The notes under the pieces are model-generated. The model saw only the letters and a list, made by a program, of their open reading frames with translations. It was not told the origin of the DNA and did no database searches. A stretch of 64,000 bases of DNA from Ochotona curzoniae. Lineage: Eukaryota > Chordata > Mammalia > Lagomorpha > Ochotonidae. The stretch lies in contig NW_024465885.1 of NCBI RefSeq assembly GCF_017591425.1, positions 37,766,501-37,830,500 on the forward strand. Reading direction: 5' to 3'. Numbering within the stretch: position 1 is the first letter of the stretch; every line of letters starts with the position of its first letter. Positions 1 to 12,500 of the stretch are shown here, piece after piece. The position numbers were made by a program, and so were the translations under genes.

Positions 1-1290
1 GCTTGCTCATAGTATTACTGCCCCTGGAAAATGGCAAGTGTTCATTCTTTTGCAGGTATCATTTTTCACTTTGTTTTCACATTGACTCATAGGAAATTTA
101 TAGTGGTTTCTTAGGTGCAGGTGAAAGTCAACTTGGGAGATAAAAAGGTGACAGTAGCTGCTGGAACCAGATGTGTCCCAGAGATTAAAAGAGTCCTTTT
201 ACTCTCTATCTTCTCCACAGTGTGCATAAAAACTGGAACAAATGGATACCACGTGATGAATTATAACAGGACAAGGTGAATAGTGCGAGTCATGAAGCCT
301 GTTCCAGCCTGCATCATCATCCACTTGCAGCTCAAGCCATAGAAAGGCAACATTTATGATCAACTCCAAGAGAGCCAGGTATCTTTCACAAATAAAGAGT
401 AAATATGGCTGTCTCCTTTGCAATACCCACAGTTATTCAATGCTGAAATAAAAAAAAAAGTGGACTATGAAGTGACATGTTACAGTTTAGAGATAATGCT
501 AACAGGTCACCAAACTGGCAGACTTAATTGTAAACTGCTTGGAACAGTGCATGTGTCCCAGCAACACACGGGCAACCAGACTATTTTACTGTTTGTTACT
601 ATTTAAGGAAACACATTCCTATGGATAATTCCTTTGGAAGCCAAGGTTGACACAGTTATTGGTGGTTTTCAAAAATTGGATAAGTGTATGATTGCTCATA
701 TATAAGTATATGAAATAATAATAGCACAAAAGTTAATTGGAATCTTATTATCCTTTCTAACTAGTTCTGTTTTTCTTCAGAATATTCATTAGTTTTTCCC
801 TGAAGAAGCATTAATGCAAAAACTATGATTTACTGCCTTAGTAAGAATGTCTTTAGTGAATTCTTTAGATACTGCCTTTGAAGTAGAAATTACCTGGAAA
901 CTACATCCATGCTACAGAAATGTGACTGAAAAGGCATTTTCTTTACTGACATTAGTTAATGTCTTTTAAAAAATTTTTTTAAAGAGAGCATTTCATTAGG
1001 AGAATTACAAAGATACCTGTTCAAAAGTATGTATTATTTTGTTCTCACCGAATGAGTAAGCTAAGCATGTTCATTTGCATGAGTGCACATGTGTTGAACT
1101 TGTGCTTAATAAAAAAATTCATTTGTAAATCTGTGGTATCTGGATAGACATGTAATATCAACAACAACAAAAAAATGAAATTCCAGGCTTCTGTTTAGTT
1201 CTCTGACTTACACATTGGATTATACATCTCAGAGTAATTAAACACCTCCACAAATTCTTAATATTCATTAATGTCAAATATTATTTTCTA
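1..1290. other. Intergenic AT-rich DNA, nothing recognised
   Basis: No gene, SINE head or L1 motif was recognised. The short ORFs here lack any family resemblance. Confidence 0.5.
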
Positions 1291-1325
1291 ACTTAATGTA
1301 TTTAATTGCTTATTTCGTCTTTCAG

Positions 1326-1553
1326 ATTTCAAGTAGGCAACCCTTGGAGGACTCAAATGTCCATGAGATAGGCCATTCCCTCAAAAGACATACTGCATTA
1401 TTTAGGAAACAGACAAAGTGGGGATCTGTTGTTGAGCCCAGAAGTTTAATTTGGGTTCAAATTAGAGAAGAGGAACCACGCAATCTTTTAAAGAAACTAT
1501 TTGTATTACCTTCTCAGCGTATCTCCCGCTCAGCTGGGTCTGGAAAGACGCAG
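1326..1553 (+). other. Exon-like segment, possible non-coding RNA exon
   Basis: The plus strand has a strong acceptor context (pyrimidine-rich TTATTTCGTCTTTCAG ending at 1325) and a near-consensus donor CAG|GTGAGC after 1553. The enclosed 228 nt are open in one frame (76 codons), within an ORF from ATG 1296 to TGA 1602-1604. The translation resembles no family I know. The structure could equally be chance, so I treat it as a candidate exon of an unannotated plus-strand transcript downstream of CYYR1. Confidence 0.25.
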
Positions 1554-2097
1554 GTGAGCGGAAGGGAGTGTCTACAGGACACCTGGAATCCTATCTACCA
1601 TTGAGCAAGGAGGAAAGGAAATTAGCCCATGTTTAACTTGGTGGTGAGAGGCTGGTGAGAAAAGCGTCTCCACACGGAAAAAGCATCAAGAAGAGTTGAA
1701 CTCTGAACACTGAATTATTCCGAAGTGCTTCCAAAACCACAGGAAAGATGAAGTACAAGCTGTGAAATAATCAAGACATCAACTGATAAGAAGACACAAA
1801 AACACAATAGACCACATGGTGTTTTTGAGTTAGGAAAATATTAAATCATGCATTTTTAAGGCAATAGAAGCAATATAAGATCTCCTAGACATTTGTAACA
1901 TTTATAACTGATATTCAAAAAAATAATGCTGTACTTTCTTCCTCTTCATGTTTAGAAAGGGCAAATAATACACTTGTGAGTAGATTAAAAAAGGAGACAC
2001 AGTGACCAACTCTTTTAACTGATAGTCATTTTATGCATCCAGACAAGGCAAGCTTTCCTAATGCTTAATTTATTTAATTGTTTATTTCATCTTTCAG

Positions 2098-2481
2098 ATT
2101 TCAGGCCCCTGCAGTTGCAAAAATTTCATAGGATTTGCTATTTCTTCAGGACAAGATTCAGCAGCAAGTTGGTCTATTGAACACGCATGTGGAAATGACT
2201 CCGATTATTTTTCTGGATAAAGATGAAACATCTTGGAACAAAGCTGAGACAAAAGCTAGAGCTGGGACTACGTTAGGACTTGCTCTTAAAGGCATGCAAC
2301 ATGTGATGTTCTTTCTTCCCTGCTGAGTGAGATGTGTTTTAGTACAATTCACAAATGCAGTTTTTGAGAAATACAAACTTTGTGTGTCTTTTTTGAGTAT
2401 TCCTGAGGAATGTGGCACTTACCCAGTTAGCATGGCCCTTGAATGTTGCTGGCTATGTTCTACTCTTGTCAGTTCAATAAA
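2098..2481 (+). other. Possible terminal exon with polyadenylation signal
   Basis: The acceptor TGTTTATTTCATCTTTCAG ends at 2097 and an AATAAA hexamer lies at 2476-2481. Together with the exon-like segment at 1326-1553 this could form the 3' end of a spliced plus-strand RNA with a 544-bp intron. There is no convincing coding potential. Confidence 0.2.
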
Positions 2482-2499
2482 AGCAATTTGATCACAGCC

Positions 2500-3720
2500 A
2501 AGCACAGCTCTGAGTTTCCTTCAGCTGTTGAGATGGCACATTCTTATTGAGGGAAGGTATTATTTTCTGCATTGCCCAAACTCCAAATAATGGATTAAGG
2601 AGAATGGGATGAAATACATTTGCTATGGTACACTGACTACTAAGCTGCTCCTGATAACTCCGTGCCTCTGGTTGAGTTCTCGTGTAATCCTTACTTCTTT
2701 TGTGTGGACTGAACCTAGTGTCCTGACTGTAAGGGACAGGATTTGATGAAAGTGGTTGGGTGAGGTTTCAGAAGCTCGTGACGCCTGACTTGCTGGCACC
2801 TCTCAGTCTGCCGCCCTTCTGACTTGGTTGCCCTGGGGAAGCAAGCCGACACCTGTACAGCTGTCACATGGGAAGGAAAGGTCACGTGTGGAAGAACTGA
2901 GAGTAGGCTCTGACAAAGGCCTTGGGAGAATGCAGTCCCATCAGTGGCTCTGCCGAGGCATGTTCGGAAGCAAACCCTTCCCTGTTGCACGTTGAATATG
3001 ATTGCTGAGAAGAGATCTCAAGGCAGCTGTGCTCAGATGCTGAACTCTGGAAAATGGAAATTACTAATGCTGTTTCAAGGCACTACATTGTTGCACAGCC
3101 ACGGCTGCCTCATATGCCGGATTATAGAAGTGAATGCCTGAAAGTGAAATGCAAAGTTTCAAAAAAGAATGTGAATGTAGATTTCTGTGTGTCACTAACC
3201 CAGTTAGAACTTTGGCATGGATGTTCTACCTACACTGTCTGTGATCATCGCCACAACCTGGCATGGGTGGTGCTAAGCACACATTTTCAATAGAACTAAA
3301 GCAATAGAAATTCAGTAATTTGGCTCAGAACAGTTTGTTAAAGGATTCTAGAGGAGAGAGAAAAAACAAACCCTGTTCTGAAGGCTTAGTTCTTTGTTCT
3401 GAGAAGACATGGGGAAGAGGGGTTGGAGTAGGCTAGAAACCAGAATCCTCTGGGGGATCTTTTCAAACTTATGTTGGTTTCATTTCCCTACCCTGTTTTA
3501 GCCGAATTGTTCCAGATGGTGGGGTTGTCCCAGAAAATGCTGAACAGGTTTACATTCATCCTTTCAGCTTGAGACTGTGACCAGAAAAAATAATAATTGT
3601 ATATTTATGCATGTTCTAATTGAGGAACTGGTAGTCCTCAGAAGCCTCCATGGTAAGGAGTAAAATAATCATGTGATTTTGGCATTCTGGTATTAGGTTA
3701 TTTCAAGTAAGTTAAAAAAA
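2500..3720. other. Intergenic, nothing recognised
   Basis: Moderate-GC unique-looking sequence around 2.7-3.3 kb with short ORFs on both strands that show no family similarity. No transposon was recognised. Confidence 0.4.
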
Positions 3721-3724
3721 TAAG

Positions 3725-4025
3725 GCAGAAGTAGGCAGCTGACCTAATTAATATTCCAGTTAAAACACCATGTCCAACATTGTAGTGCCTGGATTTAGTT
3801 TTGATTCCTAGCTCTGACTTCGTGTTCCTGTTAATGTGCATGGTCAGAAGCTATGGTAATGATTCAAGGATTTTGGTTCCTGCCAATCATGTCAAAGACT
3901 GACATGAGTTCCCAGCTGTAAGTTCCACCCCAGCTGCAGCCATGGCCATTGCAGGTACCAGAACAGTGTAATGGAAAATGGTAGCTCTTGGTCTGTCTCT
4001 TAAACAATAAGTTTTAAAAATAGAA
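3725..4025 (+). mobile_element. Old CSINE
   Basis: A diverged C-repeat in plus orientation: a degenerate tRNA-like head (GGATTTAGTTTTGATTCCTAG in place of GGTTCGAATCCC), a body with CTAATGTGCA-like and GGCAG blocks, GTCTGTCTCTTAAA near the end, and an A-rich tail. Confidence 0.6.
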
Positions 4026-4764
4026 TAAAGAGCTTCACTATTCCGTAGGTTCAATATATGATGTTAATTGGGTTAGAACCTGTTTCACCTATACGCACAG
4101 CTTGGCAAATGTGTATTTGGTTAAACAAGGACACAATGAGGGTGAAATGGATTTGTGTGTTATGAGTACTGCTTTCATGTGATTGGTAATGGGGGTGGGA
4201 AATAAGCTTAAGAAACAAAAAAAAGATACACCACGGTGTCCTTGGGTAAATGCAGGAGGCCTGGAAACTCCTGATGTCTTCTAGAGTGGAACAGGCAGCT
4301 ATACGTACAGGGTCTGCCTTCTGTCAACAGCCCTTCAGTTCCTATGAAAGCTTTCCTGCTGGAGAAAACACGCCTCTCCTGGGCTTGCAGACAGGCCAGG
4401 TTCTCTCATGACTTCTGTTTTTTCATGCAGGTCTAAACCTTGCATGCAGTAGCCATGACCTCTCCATGCATTTTAGTGAAACACTTCATAATGAACTGAG
4501 AAAATCCACAGTTGCACCTGGAGGAGCATCACTGTTTCTTGCCTTCTTGCTATTTTATCAAATTTTATTCACAGATTTCTCTGAAGCATCTTTATCCACA
4601 AGGTAGCCACGATCCACACAAGTCTACGCAGCACTTGAAATGGGGTTAGTGAGACTAAGAAACTGTATCTTTCTTTAATTAATCTAAGTGACCATATGTT
4701 GCCAGTGACCACTTTGGGATAGCACAGTTCTAGAAAATGTCCTCATGTTGTACATTTGTTGATT

Positions 4765-4975
4765 TATTCTTGGCTCCTATTTATAGAACGTGTTCTACAT
4801 GCCAAGCACTATACTTAGAATTTTGTATATGTTCATTTGATTTTCACAAAACCCAGTGAAGCCCACTTTCTTTTTATATTTCCAATTGAATTTCAGAGAA
4901 ATGCAGTGGCCTGTCTTAAGTCACATAGAGAACGCATAGAGTTTAAAATACAGACTGTGATTTCTTTACAACAAA
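4765..4975 (-). repeat. MIR fragment
   Basis: The plus strand reads TTCTACATGCCAAGCACTAT, then a TTTTCACAAAACCC block, AGAGAAATGCAGTGGCCTG and a TTAAGTCACATAG block. These are the reverse complement of the MIR core (GTGACCTTGGGCAAG ... AGTGCTTGGCA). An ancient mammalian-wide tRNA-derived SINE. Confidence 0.7.
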
Positions 4976-5832
4976 TGGTTAACCAAGAATGTAGGTGAAA
5001 ACAATGAGTCCAAGACAATTAGACTATTACCCTGACTACTATGTGTTGTTTCATTTTATTGCTTACTGTGAACACTTTGGCCACAGCAAATATGTTAGTT
5101 TTTAAACAAACATAATTAGAAGCTTTTATATCATATACATTTTCTCCAAAAAATATACAAAAACAATCAGTGAAACCCAATGTCTATAATGATAATGTGC
5201 ACATTTGTGCTGTTATGACATCAAATACAAACAGTCAACATCTCATCTCTTTTACATATATATTTGTGAGACACTTTCAGGGAGGTCATAAACAACTCAC
5301 AGGAAAGAGATGATGTTGCCGAAATGGCTTCTGTGCAGTTAGTAGTTGTAGAACGTAAGAGGTAAATAATAAACATCTATTAACAGTGAAGTTGATTTCC
5401 ATTTCCATGGATCTTTTAGCTCGTCTTGGGAATGTATGGTGTATTGGTAACCAAGAGTCTGCAAAGTAGAGGGACCTAGGCACTTTGAGCATTACTGCTT
5501 CAGTGAGACAGGTCTTGTCATACCTGTGGATAAAGGATATCCACAAATAAAGCTGTGCTTAGAAATTGCATGTCAACCAGGGAGTTTCTCACCAGAATAG
5601 CCTGGAAGTCTTGACTGCTTTGCACCTTCATATGGAAGAAAATGATCAGTGCCTAAACATCAAGAAAGTCCTTCAAAACATGTCTAGCATTCATATTTCA
5701 TGGCTGGTTAGACTGTATTTCTGTTAGAACAATGTTTTTAGCATTGTTTTTGAGAGTAAAATAGGTTAGTTATGTTGAATACTAAGTCTCATAACCACAA
5801 CTATAGGGAGAACAATTTATAGCTTAAGACAT
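4976..5832. other. Downstream of CYYR1, nothing recognised
   Basis: AT-rich sequence, possibly including the distal CYYR1 3' UTR. The minus-strand AATAAA at 5055-5060 would be a distal polyadenylation site if used. Confidence 0.3.
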
Positions 5833-7338
5833 TTTATTTGCTTTATTTAGCAACATCTTAGCATTGTCTTGGGATTTGATGAAATCCCAAGTGATGATAT
5901 TGAGTTAAACTTTAAGATTTAATTGTAAGTAACACAGAAATTTGATCATCTGTTGTCAAGTGCTCATAGCAAAGGGAAGACAATTTTAAAGGTTCCTGGA
6001 AAACATACTTGTTTTAATTCCATTTTGCACTGACTTTATGAAGTCCACTCTCACACAGTTCTAGATACATGTGATGACCTGAATACAATTATTAGTTTTA
6101 ATATCCCTTGCACCAAAATATGCCATACAATTGTTTATAAAATGCTCTTATATCCCAAGGTAGGCACTTGATATACGTTATGTTTTGGTAAAAGGCAGCA
6201 ATTAGATATCAGTACCTTACTCATTTCCATTAAGTGTGTATCTGTTTCAGTAGAGTATATGACCAAGCTTCCATAAAACAGAAAAAAAAAATCTGTCTAA
6301 GCTACACTTGAATGAAAAGTCACAGAAAAGGATCTAAATTTTATTTTTTTTTCCTTTGTTATATAAGCTTACTTGGTCTTCATGGCCACTCTGGGATCTC
6401 GCTCCCTGATGTGTAATATTATGAGAATATTTGGATTTTTTTTTTTACACTGGCATGTAGTACATGTTGCCTGTGGAACTTCTAAAATATTTTTTTAACC
6501 ACAGCTGGTGTCAAATGTGTTTGAATCCATTGAGTAAGGTCAGATCATTTATAGAAGACCGTGGCTGGTGTGAAGAGTTCTTGGCTTCAATTAGCTGTTG
6601 GATCACTTGATTCTGCTTCTGTTTTCAAGTTCAATAAAGAACATTCACCAGTTCTGTTGTTTTCCCTCCTAAGGACAGGGATTCACTTCACATCACACAA
6701 AACACAAGCAGAGGTTTTGAGGTGTGAGAATGCTACACAGCCTCAAGGCAGATCGCACTCTGGAGCATTTCACTTCCGTACAGCTGGATCCTGGTCACCC
6801 ACAAGCATCACAAAACGCAACTTTGTTAACAAGGGAGCTGCAGCTGTTCCTTCTCACACCAACTTCTTACAACTTCCATCCAGTGCCTCAAACAGTGCTA
6901 CACACATGGGGGGTTTCATTTTACATCATTGATGAATAAAACATTAAAGCATTCTAGTTTTGACTTCCAGAGCTGCACAAAATAGAGCATTCCTCTGTTG
7001 TGTGGAAGCTTTGTCTTTTCCGGTATCATTATTGATGCTTCCTTCATCTGAACATTAAACAACCTGATGATCAGATGTTCTGTCAATCTCGTTATTCCTA
7101 CTGAAGTGAATCAATACATCTTTAAAATGTAGTCCCAAGGAACCAAGCGTAATACTCCTGACTGGGTCAGCTCTGAGAAGTATCAGAAGCTCGTATCTTT
7201 TTTTGCAGGGACATTTTTCATGAAATCTTAGCTGCTCCAAAAATATCTTCCTTAGGAAAACTTTCCCTGCCTATTTCTGGGTAAAGGCAGTTTATTTCAG
7301 GGAACATCACTGATTCTCATATATTCCATTCTGGAGCA
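5833..7338 (-). other. CYYR1: CYYR1 3' UTR (end not determined)
   Basis: Sequence downstream of the TAA stop on the minus strand is free of CSINE insertions, as expected of a retained UTR. Minus-strand AATAAA hexamers occur at 7291-7296 (45 nt after the stop, probably too early), 6340-6345 (about 1 kb after the stop), 5842-5847, 5833-5838 and 5055-5060. Which one is used cannot be decided from sequence; the boundary given is the pair near 5840. Confidence 0.45.
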
Positions 7339-7596
<258 letters not shown>

Positions 7597-7845
7597 TTAT
7601 CAGGCCAATGAACACATACATATGAAAGAGATAGTCTTTTAAATGTGATGTCATGGGTTAGAGTATGCAGAATTGATGACTTGACTTTTTTTGACGATAT
7701 GATTCTGGAGGAGTGGAAAGAGAACAATCTGAGAAATGACCCATGTTTCAGCAAAATCAAGAAGTGCTTTTGCACAAGCAAGAAGCATAGAATGGAGAAA
7801 TAGCAAAAGAGTTGAGGAATTCGGTTGCTCAGTCACCATGGTGAG

Positions 7846-8192
7846 CTTTAAAAATGTTTATTTATTTTCATTTTACTTGAGATGCAGAGAGACACAGAGT
7901 GACAGAGGAATAGACCCATACAGAGATATATTTTATCCAGTGAATGGAACAAATGCCAAAATGACCATAACAGCCAGAGATCTGCCATGCTGCTGGCGAG
8001 AGCCAAGAATCCAGTTTGAGTTTCCTACACAGGTATCAGGGACGTGATACTCGAGTGGTCAGCTGCTGCCTGCCAAGGGTGGTTTGGAAGTAGGCTGGAT
8101 CGTAAGCAGAGCCAGGACTTGAACAAGAGACTCTAATATGGAATGTCAACCTAAGTGGTGTCTTCAACATTGCCCCAAACCTGGCCCCCATG
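7846..8192 (-). mobile_element. Old CSINE
   Basis: The plus strand shows the reversed layout: TTTATTTATTTT tail, GAGATGCAGAGAGACACAGA, the middle block with GAGAGCCAAGAATCCAG, then AGCCAGGACTTGAAC (reverse of the tRNA-like B box) and TCTAATATGGAATGTC. Well diverged, so an early lagomorph copy. It sits 375 bp upstream of the CYYR1 last-exon acceptor. Confidence 0.75.
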
Positions 8193-8880
8193 ATGGGCTT
8201 TGTATATCACATGTTGACTATGGGATGAGGACCTAGGGCAGACTTTGAATATGCTAATGAATATGCTTTGGTAAGACACAGAGGAAGGCTGAAGGAAAGG
8301 TGAGCTGATGTAATGGCATGCCCTAGAGATTATGAAGCCCTTATCCCAGTGGTGGGGAAGAAAAACTCATAAAGGCCCAGCAAGCTCTTAGCTGATGACT
8401 GGCATGTGGGTGAAAAGGGTAGTGAAGTAAAGGAAGGGTGAAGGTATTGGGTACCCAATAGGGGGCCCGCATAAACTGAGTGGGCTACAGATATAAGAAG
8501 GAAAGGGAATAAGCAAGGTTGTGAGTGAACATGACTTAATTTTTTACATTTCATTTAAAAAAATGTCCTTTGACTGTAATATAATGTAAATGCATTTTTC
8601 AATACACTGAATATACTGTAGAGTGATTACGTGTGGATGTGTATTTTGTAGTAATCTCACTCTCGTTTCCAGTGTGTGATGGAGAGGGACCTTTTGAGTT
8701 GAAATCCATCCATTCCTTTAAGATCCAAGGTTATTCTGCAACAGCCGAACCACTCCTCAGCAGCCAGTCTGATGACTTACAAGTGGACAGATCACTACCA
8801 TTACCTTGATTTTACTCAGAAGTTGCTTTAACTGCTAGGAACATAGCCCAAATCACAAGGCAGGTGAAAATAATGGAAAG

Positions 8881-9212
8881 AGGGCCTGGGAGCGATAATG
8901 TAGTAGTTAAAGTCCTGGGCTTGAATTCGCCAGGATCCCATAGGGGTGCCAGTTCTAATCCCGGCAGCCCCGCTTTCCATCCAGCTCCCTGCTTGTGGCC
9001 TGGGAAAGCAGTCGAGCACAGCCCAAAGCCTTGGGAACCTGCAACCACGTGGAAGACCTGGAAGAGCTCCTGGCTCCTGGCTTCAGATTGGCTCAGCTCC
9101 AGCCGTTGCGGCTGCTTGGCGAGTGAACCATCGGACGGAAGATCTTCCTATCTCTCCTCCTCTTTGTATATCTGCCTTTCCAATGAAAATAAATAAATAT
9201 TAAAAAAATAAT
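8881..9212 (+). mobile_element. CSINE with TSD
   Basis: Nearly full length, from GGGCCTGGGAGC to an AAATAAATATTAAAAAAA tail. The head has GGTGCCAGTTCTAATCCCGG and the body GGCCTGGGAAAGCAGTCGAG, the pika-type variant. It is flanked by AAATAATGGA repeats at about 8868 and 9206-9215. Confidence 0.9.
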
Positions 9213-9245
9213 GGATAAAAATGATACTTTTTTTCTACAAGCTTT

Positions 9246-9517
9246 CTTACAGAACATTTTTACTTATTTGTGAGTCAGAGAGAGCAGAGAGCAGAGTGAG
9301 CCAGTTCCCACTTGTTGGCTCCTTCCCCAAATGCCCACAATTGCTCGGTATGGGTCAAGGCCAAAGCCTGGAGTCTGGAACTCAATCCAGGTATCTCGTG
9401 TGGATTGTAGACTTCATAGTACTTGAACCATCACTGCTGGAATGAGGAGCCAGCCACGCTGATATGGGAAGCAAACATCTTCCCCACTTACCAAATGCTT
9501 GGCCCGATGTCCAGTCT
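9246..9517 (-). mobile_element. Old CSINE
   Basis: Reversed copy beginning TTTTTACTTATTTGTGAGTCAGAGAGAGCAGAGAG, with CAAAGCCTGGAGTCTGGAACTC in the middle and a degenerate TGATATGGGAAGC head. It lies 34 bp from the younger CSINE at 8881-9212 in opposite orientation. Confidence 0.7.
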
Positions 9518-9539
9518 TTTAACATCAGAGTGACAGAAA

Positions 9540-12500
9540 AGAACAAGTAAGATTTCAATCAACTCTTTCCTAAATGTTTTCCAGGAATTTGGCAGCGCTC
9601 TCATGAAGAAACACAAGCATAGCACCTCCACTGATGAGTGTACACAAGCCATGTTTCCTTTTAAATCCGGTTGGCTTGCCTATCTGCTCGAGAGCTTCAT
9701 GATTTAAATCATCTAGTGATCCCCCTATATTTGTAGGATTGAGTCACTTGACAAAGCAGAAAGATGGAATGACAGATCTGAGTGGGATGGCCCCTCAGCA
9801 CTATCCTGCTGACAGGTCTCTAGAGGGTAGAGCTTCCAGCCGAGGACATGGCACAGTCAACAAACCAGCAAGGGAGTGCAGAACTCCCAGGCACATTCAG
9901 ACTCTCAGCAGCAGTGTCACTCCAAGTTCTGTTTTCTACAACACACTGCACTAACTCCTATGGAGTCTAAACACACAGTCCCTCTGCCTCACACCCACGC
10001 TTCTGCTTCATTATATCCTGGGGAACTAAGACAAAGAACTTTATAATACCTTTCAGGCCAGCTAAGAAAAGAAACAGTGCAGCTCTCATGGAAAATAGGA
10101 AGTTCCAGCTGGATGCCCATCTAATTGTTTCTTATAAGCCTGTGGGTTCCGTGTTGTTTTTGCACTGTGGCGTTTTCCTGCATCCCACGTGAGGGGCACA
10201 CACCTACTGATGCTGATCTACATTCTTCCCTGTCATGAAGCCCTGGCGTGTGTTTGTGCATCTGTAACAGCGTGTTTATACTCTGCCATCTGCACAAGCA
10301 CTGGTGGAGGACATCTCGGCCTGAGTCTCTATGGTTCTGCAGCTGCATGTGGAACAGGAAAATCTGAGACAGGAAACACTGTTCTTTCATTCCTCTAACC
10401 TTTGAATTTTGCTAAAGTGATGATCTAATGATGAAAAGTGCTGTTTTGAAATAAACCCGGCACATCCTTTAGAATAGCAGCCGCCGGGAGAGGTTCTGAA
10501 AGAATACTTTCATGATTGTACATTGTGCTATATTTCTTTCTTGTAGGTAATAAGGTCTCACTAAAAAGTAAACTTTTCTGAGTCTCGATTTTAGAATCCC
10601 TCATTAATCGTAAGAGGTTTAGTTCCTTTTTATAGGTCAAATCATCTTTAAAACACGGATAAAAACAGCTGGAATCTCAATGTCTCTGAAATCTTTTCAT
10701 AACTGAAATTCCAATTCTCTGATTAAGTAGGGAAAAAATATTTCATTCAAGGTAAATGAGAAGGTTATCCACAATAATAAAAGATTCATGAATGCTCTGA
10801 AATTCAGAGGAAAAATTTCATGTTTTCAACCCACGCAGGTGACTATCTGTAGCGCTGACGTGCTGGAAGGCTGAACAGTGCTATCAAAACTATTTAATAT
10901 GATTTTAGACATTAGAGAAACAAAACAAAATGATCCACAATTCTGCCATCCCAAATTAATAACATAATATCCTTAAATGTGCTCGCCTAGTCTTTTGTGT
11001 ACGATTGTATCCCTGTAGTCACCTAAAATGATGCAGGCTTTTTTGCTTTGTTTTATGACATTAGGCTCTGCTATGCAGTTTGTATAGAGCTTGAGTGCCG
11101 TTGGAGACTGTGCCTGTTGAAACTTGCTCCCCATTTTGTGGTGATCAAGAGGGAGGATTTACTCCAAGAGTGTCTCCTGTTTCAAGATAAGACCTTTGAT
11201 AAGGGATTAGGATTAGAAAAGATTATGAAAGTGCCATCCATGATTGCATCTGATGGCTTTTATTGGTGATGATATTATTCCATTGACAATCTTGGGGCTA
11301 AACATTTTTTCTAGTGATAAATATCTTCTTACACAGAGATTTTTAAAAATTCAATTGAAAAAATTTAAGTAAAATTTGAAATAATTGACCACTATGCCTA
11401 AGTGGTACACAGATTTTACTGCTTGGAGTACATAGTGAAATTTTTTCCAAAACGAATTGCTTCATCTTACAAAGGGACCAGGAAGGCATACAGGCACGCT
11501 GTTATTCAACAGTTGGTAATATAGCAAAACTTTATAATGCTTAGTAGAAAAACCACTTTTCCTCAACAGTGTAGACAAGGTCCACAAATAATAATAGAAT
11601 CTCAAAATGTACTTTATAATTAGTTCACACATATAAGGAGAAATTACGGTATTTGTCAGACAGCTATTTATACTTCCTTGAGTATAATGGTTCTCCAGTT
11701 GCATAAACTTGCTGTGAAAGATAGGGTTACATTTAAATCATTTTTTCATTTCTTTGTTAACATCTAGGTTTGACATTGTGCTGCATCTGGTCTACTGTTT
11801 GGAATTTGGATGAACTTTTGGGTGAATTTAGCTTTCTTCTGCAGATATCTGATACACACTGTTTTTGTTTTACATTTATGCATTTAAAATTTTACATATA
11901 AATCATGGTTTACTTAGATCTGCTATTTGACATAGCTTTACATCAAAGTTTACTTTTTCTAAATGTTAAATGTTAACCTATCACCTATTAAGTAAACTTC
12001 ATATTTCACATGATTTCTTCAGATCTTTGGAATATGTAAAAAAAGTAAATTATAATTTACTTTTTTGTTCAATGATTAACGCTTATCTTTTTGCAATAGA
12101 ACCAACTTATTTTAACTTTTACTGAGTTTAAACATGAAGTCCATTGCTTATTTTTAAAGAAAGTTTTCAATATTATTGCTAGGAGCAAACTTCTCCACTA
12201 TTGCACAAATCCCACTACTCGTAATTTCCCTAAACGTCACCCAGAATGGAGGGTTTTAATAAAGACCTATAAAGCACCTGGCGAGACTTGTACCCATCCC
12301 AGCCCCACATGAATAATACCATTCCTATTCCCTCTACCATAGGCCCCATGATCCTAAGGCATGTTAGTACAGATTGAAGCAGGTTCTATCACACTTTACC
12401 TCTCTCTGTTACCAGAACAAGCTCTCAAAATGTACATGGCAAGACTGTGGTCCTAGATGGCACTGCACTTCTCATCTATGGACTCCCAGAATGTCCTGCC

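Noticed and set aside
6561..6932. 123-codon plus-strand ORF
   Set aside because: Antisense to the likely CYYR1 3' UTR, with no recognisable domain and an overlapping second-frame ORF of similar length.
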